Source of the DNA: an uncultured Porphyromonadaceae bacterium
GTDB lineage: Bacteria; Bacteroidota; Bacteroidia; Bacteroidales; Muribaculaceae
Assembly: GCA_900548975.1 (NCBI GenBank)
Contig: URMS01000002.1
Location: forward strand, 62,001 to 126,000
DNA: 64,000 nt
Reading direction: 5' to 3'
The notes under the pieces are model-generated. The model was not told the origin of the DNA. It saw nothing but the letters and a program-made list of their open reading frames with translations, and did no database searches. Positions 45,948 through 54,884 of this stretch are shown here, piece by piece; the first letter of the stretch is position 1, and each line of letters begins with the position of its first letter. Made by a program: the position numbers and the translations under genes.

Positions 45948-47021
45948 TTACAGATATTCTCTGAAGAATTTCTCAATCGAAGCGAAAGGTATAATGTCTT
46001 TACGGTCGTAAAGATCGGTATGGCTTGCACCTGGAACGACCATGAATAGTTTGTTGTTTTCCATCCCCGGGGTGACAGTAAGTTTTTTGTATGCATCGCT
46101 TCCGAAATAGAACGAATGGGCTTTCTCGCCGTGAAGTATCATCACGGCATTATCGATTTCGCCTGCACGGCTCATCAGAGGAAAATTAATCCAAGGTATA
46201 GGTGAGGTGGCATTACGGCCGCCGTTGGAATTGAGCGACCGTGGATGATAGCCGCGTTTTGTCTTGTAATAGTCGTAGTAATCTCTGAGGAAGCGGGGGG
46301 CATCGCCGGGCAACACATCGGGCACACCACCGCCGAGCGCGGGCACACCGTTGATATAGTCCTCTGTGCGCTGTTCGGCCAGTCTCTCGCGAAGGGCTTT
46401 GCGCGCATGGGCACTATCATCGGCATCAAAGTAGCCATTGGCGTTGACCCTGCTCATATCGTACATAGTCGATGCGAGAGTCGCCTTGATGCGCGGATCG
46501 GCTGCCGCGGCATTGACAGCGATACCACCCCATCCGCAGATACCGATGATTCCAACCCGTTCGGAGTCGACATCAGGATTTGTGACAAGATAGTCGACAG
46601 CAGCACTGAAATCCTCGGTGTTGATGTCGGGAGAGGTCATGTAGCGTGGAGTGCCGCCACTCTCTCCGGTGAACGACGGATCGAATGCTATAGTCAGGAA
46701 ACCGCGTTCAGCCATTTCCTGTGCATACAGACCTGCAGCCTGTTCCTTTACGGCTCCGAAAGGACCGCAGACGGCGATTGCCGGAAGCTTGCCGGCAGCC
46801 CCTTTAGGCTTATACATGTCGGCAGCTAATGTTATGCCGTAACGATTGATAAATGTTACTTTACTATGTTCTACTTTATCGCTCAGGGGAAAAGTCTTGT
46901 CCCATTCTTTTGTCAAAGTCAGTTTTTCCATCTCGTTTATATTTTCATTCGGACTGAAGGCATGAAGATCTGCAGAGCATAATATAAGACACAACAGACC
47001 TGTCGACAGTAATCGTTTCAT
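45948..47021 (-). CDS. Secreted alpha/beta hydrolase of the YcjY/DLH-like kind
   Basis: The 357-residue protein has a signal peptide (MKRLLSTGLLCLILCSADLHA), an N-terminal region KVTFINRYGITLAADMYKP and the nucleophile stretch GIIGICGWGGIAVNAA, in which a Cys stands where most relatives have Ser. A Cys nucleophile recalls dienelactone hydrolase. The His in VVPGASHTDLYD completes the set. It follows an AraC-type regulator, separated only by a terminator-promoter, and is probably its target. Confidence 0.82.
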   Translation of the reverse strand: MKRLLSTGLLCLILCSADLHAFSPNENINEMEKLTLTKEWDKTFPLSDKVEHSKVTFINRYGITLAADMYKPKGAAGKLPAIAVCGPFGAVKEQAAGLYAQEMAERGFLTIAFDPSFTGESGGTPRYMTSPDINTEDFSAAVDYLVTNPDVDSERVGIIGICGWGGIAVNAAAADPRIKATLASTMYDMSRVNANGYFDADDSAHARKALRERLAEQRTEDYINGVPALGGGVPDVLPGDAPRFLRDYYDYYKTKRGYHPRSLNSNGGRNATSPIPWINFPLMSRAGEIDNAVMILHGEKAHSFYFGSDAYKKLTVTPGMENNKLFMVVPGASHTDLYDRKDIIPFASIEKFFREYL

Positions 47022-47041
47022 ATTAGAGGTTGTTTACGGTA

Positions 47042-47049
47042 CAAAAGTA
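47042..47049 (-). promoter_or_regulatory. -7 element of the YcjY-like hydrolase gene
   Basis: TACTTTTG on the minus strand, directly after the AraC gene terminator and 20 nt before the ATG at 47021. Confidence 0.5.
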
Positions 47050-47050
47050 T

Positions 47051-47085
47051 AAAAAAAGCTCCACGGCAATATTGCTGTGGAGCTC
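47051..47085 (-). terminator. Rho-independent terminator after the AraC-type gene
   Basis: On the minus strand AGCTCCACAGCAAT pairs with ATTGCCGTGGAGCT (one wobble) and is followed by seven T. The next promoter begins 1 nt later. Confidence 0.8.
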
Positions 47086-47105
47086 AATCATCGTTTCCGA
47101 AAAGC

Positions 47106-47951
47106 TCAGTCCGCGAGTGCTGTGGGGGCTATGCCGAATTCCTTTTTGAACGCAGTCGAGAAATGCGATGGATTACGAAAGCCAACTTCGGCATAGACTT
47201 CAACCACTTTCTTTTTCCCGGATTTCATCAGTTCGTATGCCTTTTCAAGTCTTTTCTTGATTAGCCATTTTTCGGGTGTAAGATCGCTGACTTTCTTGAA
47301 ATCACGCTTGAATGTGGCAAGACTGCGACCTGTGTAGTGGGCTATCTCTTCTATGCTCAGGTCGCACATGAAGTTTTCCTCCATAAATCCAAGAATGTCT
47401 ATCTTCCACGGCTCATTGAAATCGAACATCGTCGGCACGAATCTCTCGTCGATCGCTAAAAGAGCCATCAGACCTTCCTGCAATTTAAGTGCCATGAAAT
47501 CATCCTTTGGCTTAACTTCGGGGTCGAAATATGGAGTCATGGAGGCGAAAAGGCTGGCAAATTCTACAGTTCGCGGCAATTTGATAACTCCGGCGGGAAG
47601 TTTATCCGCTTTTGCGTTGATTTTATTGAGTGACAGTTTGCCATACATTTCCCTGAGGAAACTGCGTGTAAACATAAGAAAAATACCACAATATCTCTCG
47701 CCCTCAAATGTTCTCTTATACATTGTTATACGATGGTCGCGGGGTATAAACACACACTCACCTTTGCGGACATGGATCTGTTCGGTACCGTTGTCGAGAA
47801 TCATTTCGCCGGAATACACATAGTTGAGCGCATACTCGCGTGAACGATGTATACAACCGCTGATGTCATCATAGAAGAAGCTGTAAAAAACATTGTTGTA
47901 GTTGAATATCAGCTTCATCGGGCCAAGATTTTCTTCTTCGTGTGTTGCCAT
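47106..47951 (-). CDS. AraC-family transcriptional regulator
   Basis: The 281-residue protein has an N-terminal cupin-like sensor domain (HVRKGECVFIPRDHRITMYK) and a C-terminal AraC double helix-turn-helix (SIEEIAHYTGRSLATFKRDFKK, then VYAEVGFRNPSHFSTAFKKEFG). I start it at 47951 because a TATCTTTG promoter element overlaps the longer start. It probably controls the adjacent hydrolase gene in response to an unknown ligand. Confidence 0.92.
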   Translation of the reverse strand: MATHEEENLGPMKLIFNYNNVFYSFFYDDISGCIHRSREYALNYVYSGEMILDNGTEQIHVRKGECVFIPRDHRITMYKRTFEGERYCGIFLMFTRSFLREMYGKLSLNKINAKADKLPAGVIKLPRTVEFASLFASMTPYFDPEVKPKDDFMALKLQEGLMALLAIDERFVPTMFDFNEPWKIDILGFMEENFMCDLSIEEIAHYTGRSLATFKRDFKKVSDLTPEKWLIKKRLEKAYELMKSGKKKVVEVYAEVGFRNPSHFSTAFKKEFGIAPTALAD

Positions 47952-47975
47952 ATCGGGAATCCTGTTTTTCAGTCG

Positions 47976-47983
47976 CAAAGATA
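47976..47983 (-). promoter_or_regulatory. -7 element of the AraC-type gene
   Basis: TATCTTTG on the minus strand, 24 nt before the ATG at 47951. It excludes the in-frame start at 47978. Confidence 0.45.
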
Positions 47984-48073
47984 ATCATAATTATTCGGTG
48001 GCTTTGAGAAAAGGAATCAGGAACACATACTTTTTTTAAGTGCGCACAGTAGGTTTTTTCGCGCCACTTTCAC

Positions 48074-48081
48074 TACTTTTG
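48074..48081 (+). promoter_or_regulatory. -7 element of rsgA
   Basis: TACTTTTG, 7 nt before the ATG at 48089, predicting a very short leader. The -33 region is T-rich but has no TTTG at the right spacing. Confidence 0.45.
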
Positions 48082-48088
48082 CAAAACT

Positions 48089-49033
48089 ATGGAAGGAACA
48101 GTAATCCGGAACACCGGCTCGCAATATATAGTGCGCCTGGACTCAGGCGCCGAACTGCCCTGTAAAGTAAAGGGCAATTTCAGAATCAAAGGTCTGCGCA
48201 CCACCAATCCGGTGGCCGTGGGCGACCGTGTCGACACCGGCGATCCGGGCCCCGACGGCGTGGCCTTTATCACGGCCGTACTTCCGCGACGCAACTATAT
48301 CATACGCCGCTCCACCAATCTTTCGAAAGCGGCGCACATCATTGCCGCCAATGTGGACTGCGCCGTGCTTGTGGCCACTTTGGTTCATCCGGCCACGCCG
48401 CTGACATTCATCGACCGCTTTCTGGCATCTGCCGAGGCCTACAATGTGCCGGCAGCACTGGTGATAAACAAGATCGACCTGCTCGCCGACCCCGAGGACC
48501 GCGAACTGCTCGACGCCGTGCTGGGTCTCTACCGCTCCATCGGCTATCAGGCTACCGGCGTATCGGCCGCCACAGGCGAGGGCATGGACAGCCTCCGCGA
48601 ACTCCTTGCGGGCAAGACCTGCCTGCTGTCGGGCAACTCGGGCGTGGGCAAGACCACGCTCATCAACGCACTCATACCGGGCCTCGGCCTGCGCACCGGC
48701 GCCATATCGGCCGCCCACGACACAGGCATGCACACCACCACATTCTCCGAGATGTTCGACCTCCCGGGCGGCGGCGAGATCATCGACACTCCCGGTGTAC
48801 GCGGCTTCGGCACAGTGGAGTTCGAGCCTGAAGAGGTTGGTCATTATTTTCCCGAAATATTCAGCATATCCAAAGGATGCCGCTTCGGCAACTGCACCCA
48901 CACTCACGAACCCGGTTGTGCCGTCCTCGAAGCCCTCGAACAACAGCACATAGCCCAAAGCCGCTATGCCTCCTACCTCAGCATCCTCGAGGAAACCCGC
49001 GACGCCGACGACAAATACCGCAAGCCCTTTTAG
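48089..49033 (+). CDS. rsgA: Ribosome small-subunit-dependent GTPase A
   Basis: This 314-residue circularly permuted GTPase has an OB-fold start, G4 NKIDLL, G1 GNSGVGKTTLIN, G3 DTPGVRGF and a C-terminal zinc site (CRFGNCTHTHEPGC). It matures the 30S subunit. The ATG is supported by the promoter element 7 nt upstream. It is followed by the purine-repeat hairpin, with no gene for 300 bp. Confidence 0.97.
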   Translation: MEGTVIRNTGSQYIVRLDSGAELPCKVKGNFRIKGLRTTNPVAVGDRVDTGDPGPDGVAFITAVLPRRNYIIRRSTNLSKAAHIIAANVDCAVLVATLVHPATPLTFIDRFLASAEAYNVPAALVINKIDLLADPEDRELLDAVLGLYRSIGYQATGVSAATGEGMDSLRELLAGKTCLLSGNSGVGKTTLINALIPGLGLRTGAISAAHDTGMHTTTFSEMFDLPGGGEIIDTPGVRGFGTVEFEPEEVGHYFPEIFSISKGCRFGNCTHTHEPGCAVLEALEQQHIAQSRYASYLSILEETRDADDKYRKPF

Positions 49034-49347
49034 GAAATTAGGAGGCCAGGAGGTTAGGAGATTAGGAGGGAAGGAAATCAAGAGAAAAGGTTATTAGGAG
49101 AGTAAGAGATTAGGAGAATAAGAGGTTGGAAGATTAAGAAGTTAGGAGATTAGGTGGGAGGGGACTAAAAAAGTTTACAAACTTCTTAATCTCTTAAAAA
49201 CTCCCTAAACTGTAATTTTACAATCCCCACTCCTCTCATGCCCCTTATTTCTTAATTTCCTATCCTCTTAATATCTTACCCTCTTGATTTCCTATCCTCC
49301 TAACCTCCTTCCCTCTTAAATTCCTTCCCTCATAACCTCCTAATCTC
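49034..49347. repeat. Empty purine-rich inverted repeat between rsgA and the TSCPD gene
   Basis: The left part (49034-49160) is AGGTTAGGAGATTAGGAGG-like on the plus strand. The right part (49185-49347) is its pyrimidine complement (TCCTAACCTCCTTCCCTC). The arms could form one long imperfect hairpin. It has the same motif as the repeats around the S23 gene at 8.5-9 kb but no gene between them. I see no coding region here. Confidence 0.8.
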
Positions 49348-49623
49348 CTACGCAAGCGCTTCGGCGATGGCGATGGCCAGCTGGTCGGGGCAGGAGGTGC
49401 CGCGGCCACGGCAGTCGATGCCGCGCAGACGTGCTACGGTATCGGTGGCGTCGGCGCCTTCGCAGAGAACGGCCACACCATGGGTATTACCCGGACAACC
49501 GCCGGTGAAACATATGTTGCGAAGCCGACCTTCGGCATCGATATCGAAGTTAATACGCTTGGAGCATACCCCGCACGGGGTAAAATCGACGTGGCGCACG
49601 CCGTCTGCTGTCTTTTCTACCAT
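49348..49623 (-). CDS. TSCPD-domain protein (TIGR03905 family)
   Basis: This 91-residue protein has the TSCPD signature near the C-terminus (GRGTSCPDQLAIAIAEAL) and four other cysteines (TPCGVCSK, CFTGGCPGN). The family is related to the C-terminal domain of some ribonucleotide reductases; its role is unknown. The cysteines may bind metal. I place the start at 49623, an ATG; the residues before it read through AT-rich spacer. Confidence 0.88.
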   Translation of the reverse strand: MVEKTADGVRHVDFTPCGVCSKRINFDIDAEGRLRNICFTGGCPGNTHGVAVLCEGADATDTVARLRGIDCRGRGTSCPDQLAIAIAEALA

Positions 49624-49697
49624 AATAACCAATAAAAAAAAGAATTATGAATCAAGAACATATAATTCAAAATCCATAATTCATAATTTAAATACAG

Positions 49698-49780
49698 TAC
49701 CCGAAGTGGGACTCGAACCCACACAGCCTAATGGCCAAGGGATTTTAAGTCCCTCGTGTCTACCATTCCACCATTCGGGC
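49698..49780 (-). tRNA. tRNA-Leu (UAA)
   Basis: The 83-nt gene has a long variable arm, as expected for leucine. The acceptor arms are GCCCGAA and TTCGGGT, the anticodon is TAA in CTTAAAA, and the T-arm is GGGTTCGAGTCCC. CCA is not encoded. Confidence 0.95.
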
Positions 49781-49852
49781 GAGAAAGGCACGGCAAAGTT
49801 AAGCATTTTCCGTCAATTCACCAATAATTCCATACCTTTTGAATTTCTGAAA

Positions 49853-49884
49853 TTTGGATATCAGCCATATAAATATTTTCTTTG
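49853..49884 (+). promoter_or_regulatory. Probable promoter of the GH172 gene
   Basis: TTTG (49853-49856), 20 bp, TTTCTTTG (49877-49884); one base off the -7 consensus. The ATG follows at 49910. Confidence 0.5.
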
Positions 49885-49909
49885 TATTGTAAAACCAATC
49901 GACCGAAAG

Positions 49910-51982
49910 ATGTTGTATAAAACCAGACTCGAAAAAATATTCTGCTGCACGGGCCTTGCGATATGCCTGTTCGCCTGCAGCGAAAAAGGAAGCAGAAAAA
50001 TAACGATGGAGACACTGCTCGAGGAAATGACCTCGTTCGAGAGCGTTTCGCGCTGGCCATCGCCACAATACATCTGCCTCCAGACAAGCAGTCACGACCG
50101 GCGCTCGGTATCTCCCGGCGAACCCGGCTGGTTCGCCAACGACGATGGTTTCGGATTCATACGCACCGACACCATCGACGGACGCATCGAAAAAGTACTC
50201 TTCGAGGAGAGTGCTCCAGGTGCCATCACCCGAATATGGCTCACAACGCAAAATCCCGAAGGCACAATGCGCTTCTATTTCGACGGATGCGACACCGCCG
50301 CATGGACCATTCCGGCCTACGACCTCATGCAGTTCGGACATTCCGAATCGGAAAACGGGCTCATACTGCCCCACACCAGTTACGAAAAAGGTGTAAAAGG
50401 CGGCAGCACGTCGTTTCTGCCTATTCCATATGCCTCGGCATGCCGCGTGACACTCGAAGAACCGGCCGATATGAATAATGTGCCGCACTACTACCAGTTC
50501 AATTTCCGCCGCTATGCCGACGATGCCGACGTGGAGACATTCTCGGCGGAAAACCTGCGCAAATACAGCAATGCTCTCTCCCGAGCCAAGCACCTGTTGC
50601 TCAACCCCGACGAGGCTGTGGCGAAAGGTAAATCGACAAGTGTGGAGAAAAACATGCAGTCAGGCGATACGCTGACACTCAGCCTTCCCGAAGGCACTCG
50701 CCAGGTTACTCGCGTAGAATTCCGGGTAGACTGCGATTCGACCGACTACGAACAGACAATGCGCAGTCTGGTCTACAGTGCCTGTTTCGACGGCGCTCAG
50801 ACAGTCTTCGCACCGCTTTCCGATTTTTCGGGCGGCATGGGTGCACCGGCTGTAGAAAGCTGGTATCTGTCGGCCGACGGAAAGGGTCGTGTCGTAAGCC
50901 GATGGCCCATGCCATATCGGGAAAACGCAGTCATAAGTATATGTAATCTCTCGGACAGCGAATGCCACGTCTCACTGGAGGCTCAGACCACCGATTACGA
51001 CTGGGACAACAGCAGTATGTATTTCCACACTTCATGGAAACACGAAAGCGATCTGCCATTCAATAAATGGGACAACGGTCAGTACGACTGGAACTTCACC
51101 ACACTTAACGGCCGGGGAGTGTATCGCGGCGATGTCCTTTCGCTCTTCAACCACTCGCGCCTGTGGTACGGCGAAGGTGATGAAAAGATATATATCGACG
51201 GCGAACAATTTCCCTCTCACTTCGGAACCGGAGTGGAAGACTACTACAACAGTTCGTGGGCTCCTGTCTACGTTTTTCACACACCTTTCGGAGGCGCCCC
51301 GAGAGCCGACATGCACACCTCGCAGGGCTACAACACATTTTTCAGAACCCGCAACCTCGATGCCATACCATTCACACGAAGCCTGAAGTTCGATATGGAG
51401 ATGATGGGCTGGACGGAAGGCTCAGTAGACTATGCGACGACAGTTTTCTGGTACGGCGACGCGGATGCAACCGCCGTTATGACATCGGGATCCGACGAAG
51501 CTGTGCGACCTCTTCGGCCACGCCCTGCCGACCCGGCCCGATACAAAATTGCCGACGCGACAGAATTCGAAAATCTGCCCATCGCGAGCAAATCCGGCCG
51601 TCTCGACATGAGCACGCAGAACATGCTCGACTTCCCCGACGGCCTATGGAGCGGAGCCGCTCATGCTCTCGGGAAAAACGGACAACCGGGCGACTATGTG
51701 GAGTACAGACTTACCGGCATCGCCCCCGGCACTTACTCCGCAGCCATCTATCTGACCAAGGCTTCGGACTACGGTCGTCTGCGCCTGACAGCCAACGGCA
51801 TATCCGGTCCCGTTTTCGACGGCTATGACAGCACGGTTGTTCCGGCCGAAGCCGTAACCATCAACAACATACGCATCACAGACGGCCATATGACCATACG
51901 CGCCGAAATCACGGGCCGCAACCCGAAATCGACCGGCTATCTCTTCGGTCTCGACTGCATCGTACTCTCTCCAACTCATTGA
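49910..51982 (+). CDS. GH172 (DUF2961) family lipoprotein
   Basis: The 690-residue lipoprotein has signal MLYKTRLEKIFCCTGLAICLFAC (lipobox LFAC). The DUF2961 catalytic region has IRTDTIDGRIEK, AITRIWLTTQNPEG and the conserved HFGTGVEDYYN near residue 440, where the family acidic residues lie. A C-terminal beta-sandwich follows from about residue 570. GH172 members include alpha-D-arabinofuranosidases and difructose dianhydride synthases. The substrate here is unknown; no SusC/D pair is near, so it is probably a lone surface or periplasmic enzyme. Confidence 0.85.
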   Translation: MLYKTRLEKIFCCTGLAICLFACSEKGSRKITMETLLEEMTSFESVSRWPSPQYICLQTSSHDRRSVSPGEPGWFANDDGFGFIRTDTIDGRIEKVLFEESAPGAITRIWLTTQNPEGTMRFYFDGCDTAAWTIPAYDLMQFGHSESENGLILPHTSYEKGVKGGSTSFLPIPYASACRVTLEEPADMNNVPHYYQFNFRRYADDADVETFSAENLRKYSNALSRAKHLLLNPDEAVAKGKSTSVEKNMQSGDTLTLSLPEGTRQVTRVEFRVDCDSTDYEQTMRSLVYSACFDGAQTVFAPLSDFSGGMGAPAVESWYLSADGKGRVVSRWPMPYRENAVISICNLSDSECHVSLEAQTTDYDWDNSSMYFHTSWKHESDLPFNKWDNGQYDWNFTTLNGRGVYRGDVLSLFNHSRLWYGEGDEKIYIDGEQFPSHFGTGVEDYYNSSWAPVYVFHTPFGGAPRADMHTSQGYNTFFRTRNLDAIPFTRSLKFDMEMMGWTEGSVDYATTVFWYGDADATAVMTSGSDEAVRPLRPRPADPARYKIADATEFENLPIASKSGRLDMSTQNMLDFPDGLWSGAAHALGKNGQPGDYVEYRLTGIAPGTYSAAIYLTKASDYGRLRLTANGISGPVFDGYDSTVVPAEAVTINNIRITDGHMTIRAEITGRNPKSTGYLFGLDCIVLSPTH

Positions 51983-52084
51983 TATACACATTGGCAACTG
52001 ATAAAGAAACCGAATAAGGCGTGAATACACTCAGGAATCCAATAAAGCCATGTTAATTTTTCTTATCAAATAAATGCGGAATTA

Positions 52085-52116
52085 TTTCCTTAATTCGGAA
52101 AATGACCCTATATTTG
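52085..52116 (+). promoter_or_regulatory. Promoter of the biotin carboxylase-subunit gene
   Basis: TTTC (52085-52088), 20 bp, TATATTTG (52109-52116). It leaves a leader of about 75 nt. Confidence 0.55.
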
Positions 52117-52193
52117 CATACACATTTATCCTAAAGGCAACTATCAACATATATTGATCGTAAATAGCCAACATATTAAACAATTAAGACAAT

Positions 52194-54065
52194 ATGGCAC
52201 AACGCAAACTGAAAATCCGCGACCTGACACTTCGCGACGGACAGCAATCGCTCTTCGCAACACGTCTGAGCCAGGCTGAAATCGACAAGCTGCTTCCCTA
52301 CTACGAGAACGCCGGTTTCTACATCATGGAAGTATGGGGCGGCGCAGTTCCCGACTCCGTAATGCGCTATCTCGGCGAATCGCCCTGGGATCGTCTGCGC
52401 ATCATCTCGAAGGCCATGAAGGGAAAATCGCTGCTTTCGGCTCTCTCGCGTGGCAGAAACCTCTTCGGCTATGTGCCCTACCCCGACTATGTGCTCGAAG
52501 GTTTCTATAAGGAAGCTATCGCCAACGGTCTGAATGTGATGCGTATATTCGATGCCCTCAACGACATCGACAACGTACGCGAATCCATCCGCCTCATCAA
52601 CGAACTCGGCGGTATCGCCGACGGCGCCGTATGCTACACCGTCGATCCCAAGACCGAGGAAGGTCCCAAGCCCGGTTTCTTCGGCCGCCTCTTCGGCAAG
52701 AAGGCCGCTGAACCCGAAAAGATATTCACCGACGAATACTTTGTCGGCAAAGCCGTCGAGATGGAACGCCTCGGCGCCAAGATAATCACCCTCAAGGATA
52801 TGGCCGGTCTGGTCAATCCTCTTCGTGCCGCCTCGATCATCTCCAAGCTCAAGGCAGCCCTCAAGGTTCCCGTCGACTTCCACACCCACTGTACTCCCGG
52901 CTACGGCCTGGCATCGAGCGTAATGGCCATCATCAACGGCGTCGACATCCTCGACACCAACATATGGTGGTTCGGCGGTGGCTCGGCAGCTCCCGCCATC
53001 GAGCTCATCTACATCTTCGCCAAGAAGCTCGGCGTCGAGGTTGAAGCCAATATGGAAGCTGTGGGCGAAATCCGCAAGAACCTTCTTGCCGCCCGTCAGT
53101 CGCTGGCCGCCTTCGACCTCCATAAAGACCACATGCAGCGCGACTTCGATCCGCTCCACGACACCCTTCCCGCCGAAATCGACGCCCAGTTCGACCGCGC
53201 CATCGCAGCCGCCAAGGCCCTCAACGAAGAGGAGCTCCTCGACGCCTGCCACGCCATCGAGGCATACTTCGGCTTCCCCAAGCCCGACGAAATCGTCAAA
53301 AACGCCGAAGTTCCCGGCGGCATGTACTCCAACATGGTTGCACAGCTCAAGGCACTCGGCGCCGACGACCTCCTCGAAGACGCCATGAAGCTCATCCCCA
53401 TGGTGCGCCGCGACGCCGGCCTTGTGCCCCTGGTTACTCCCACCAGCCAGATCGTAGGCTCGCAGGCTGTGAGCGTGGCTCTCGACCGCAAGAAAGGTAA
53501 TCCCGACTATTCGAACCCCTCGAACCAGTTCATATCGCTCGTCAAAGGCGAATACGGCCACACTCCGGTACCCGTCGATCCCGCTTTCCGCGAAAAGATC
53601 ACCGGCAGCCCCGTCGAAAAGCCCTACGACGTAAACTCCTACAAGAAACCCGCCAATCCCACACTGCCCGAATACGGCAACGTGCCCCTGGCTGCCAACC
53701 GCGAGGAAGAACTGCTGCTCGAACTGCTGCCCAACGTGGCCAACGGCTTCCTGCGCAAACTCCGCACCGATGAGTTCAACGCCAAGCAGGCCGCAGAAGC
53801 TCCCGTTGCAGAAGTGAAGGAAGAAGTGAAGGTGGAAGAAGCACCCATCACCGGCCCCACACTGAAGGCACCGATGGGCGGCCGTATCATATCGGTCGAC
53901 GTAGCTCCCGGCGACGCCGTCAAGAAAGGCCAGGTACTCCTCGTTTACGAGGCAATGAAGATGGAAAACGATGTAACAGCCGAAAAAGACCAGGTTGTGA
54001 AGCGCATCTTCGTCCGTCCCGATGACGTTGTAGGCACCGACGCCGTCCTCATCGAATTCGAATAA
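52194..54065 (+). CDS. Biotin-dependent carboxyltransferase subunit (pyruvate carboxylase B / oxaloacetate decarboxylase alpha)
   Basis: The 623-residue protein has a TIM-barrel carboxyltransferase (TLRDGQQSLFATRL, DALNDIDNVR, DFHTHCTPGYG), a PYC_OADA middle domain and a C-terminal biotinyl domain with EAMKMEND, where the Lys carries biotin. The barrel and biotin domain are joined by a P/E/V-rich linker. It transfers CO2 between biotin and pyruvate/oxaloacetate. Neither the biotin carboxylase nor the sodium-pump subunits are adjacent, so the partner is elsewhere. A strong terminator follows. Confidence 0.92.
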   Translation: MAQRKLKIRDLTLRDGQQSLFATRLSQAEIDKLLPYYENAGFYIMEVWGGAVPDSVMRYLGESPWDRLRIISKAMKGKSLLSALSRGRNLFGYVPYPDYVLEGFYKEAIANGLNVMRIFDALNDIDNVRESIRLINELGGIADGAVCYTVDPKTEEGPKPGFFGRLFGKKAAEPEKIFTDEYFVGKAVEMERLGAKIITLKDMAGLVNPLRAASIISKLKAALKVPVDFHTHCTPGYGLASSVMAIINGVDILDTNIWWFGGGSAAPAIELIYIFAKKLGVEVEANMEAVGEIRKNLLAARQSLAAFDLHKDHMQRDFDPLHDTLPAEIDAQFDRAIAAAKALNEEELLDACHAIEAYFGFPKPDEIVKNAEVPGGMYSNMVAQLKALGADDLLEDAMKLIPMVRRDAGLVPLVTPTSQIVGSQAVSVALDRKKGNPDYSNPSNQFISLVKGEYGHTPVPVDPAFREKITGSPVEKPYDVNSYKKPANPTLPEYGNVPLAANREEELLLELLPNVANGFLRKLRTDEFNAKQAAEAPVAEVKEEVKVEEAPITGPTLKAPMGGRIISVDVAPGDAVKKGQVLLVYEAMKMENDVTAEKDQVVKRIFVRPDDVVGTDAVLIEFE

Positions 54066-54087
54066 TTCCCTACCCTCCTATAAACGA

Positions 54088-54115
54088 AACGCCCGGCATT
54101 CACCGGGCGTTTTTT
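54088..54115 (+). terminator. Rho-independent terminator
   Basis: AACGCCCGG pairs with CCGGGCGTT (9 bp, six-base loop), then TTTT. It ends the carboxylase transcript. Confidence 0.9.
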
Positions 54116-54134
54116 CGTATATACCATTGCGCGC

Positions 54135-54884
54135 TCAGAGCCACGACAGTCGGTAGAGGCCCGCAGTGCCGTCGAGAATGTACAGAACTGTTCTGTCGTA
54201 GAAAAGGGAGGATATGCTGCCGTTTGCCAGCAGCTCGACACTGCCGGCAGGCCCGCAGCGCCACAGGCCGTCATCTGTACCGAGAAAGATACCATGCGGA
54301 GTGATAGCGGCACAGCGGATGTCGCACGGATGTTGGTGTATAAGCGTCCATTCGCCGTTGTAGAACGACAATACACGTCGGTGGGTAACCGTCACTATAC
54401 CGTCGCGAAGCTTCTGCAATGTCACCGGTCTCTCGTCGAAGGTATAGGACGCTTTGGGGCGCCCGTCGGTAAGTCCCAGCTCCATAGCTCCGGAATTGCG
54501 CATCACATACACCGTCGAATCGGAAGCCGTGCATATGCCGAAGTCGGAATCCTCGAATGTAATGCCTGCAAAGCCTCGTGTCGCCGATGTCCAGACGAGC
54601 GAATTGTGTATTTTCATGGCCAGAAACGACCCGCACGACACAAAGCGGTCTATGACCGTGGTATCGCCTACGGCGACATCCACCCGGCGGCTTTCGACAG
54701 TAGGATCGACAGTGAGTATGCTGTTGCCGAAAACAGCACACAACCCCGAGCCCGGAATGATGCCCAGAGGCACTGAGTCGAGGCGTATGTCCTCGGCCGT
54801 AAGCAACTCTTCTATCTCCATTTTTTCGGCGCGAATGGCTGCCACGGAGACAGTGAGAAGTATTATTGTCAGCAGTTTTTTCAT
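54135..54884 (-). CDS. Exported protein of unknown function, propeller-like (third gene of operon)
   Basis: The 249-residue protein has a signal peptide (MKKLLTIILLTVSVAAIRA) and repeating short beta-strands (for example LCAVFGNSILTV, NSLVWTSATRG, STVYVMRNSG, GIFLGTDDGLWR), like a small beta-propeller or sensor-histidine-kinase-type propeller. No enzyme motif is seen. It overlaps the preceding gene by ATGA, so it is translationally coupled. It is likely periplasmic or on the outer membrane. Confidence 0.75.
   Translation of the reverse strand: MKKLLTIILLTVSVAAIRAEKMEIEELLTAEDIRLDSVPLGIIPGSGLCAVFGNSILTVDPTVESRRVDVAVGDTTVIDRFVSCGSFLAMKIHNSLVWTSATRGFAGITFEDSDFGICTASDSTVYVMRNSGAMELGLTDGRPKASYTFDERPVTLQKLRDGIVTVTHRRVLSFYNGEWTLIHQHPCDIRCAAITPHGIFLGTDDGLWRCGPAGSVELLANGSISSLFYDRTVLYILDGTAGLYRLSWL

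Noticed and set aside
52194..54065. Complete sodium-pumping oxaloacetate decarboxylase locus
   Set aside because: No beta or gamma membrane subunits flank the gene, so only the carboxyltransferase/biotin subunit can be called.
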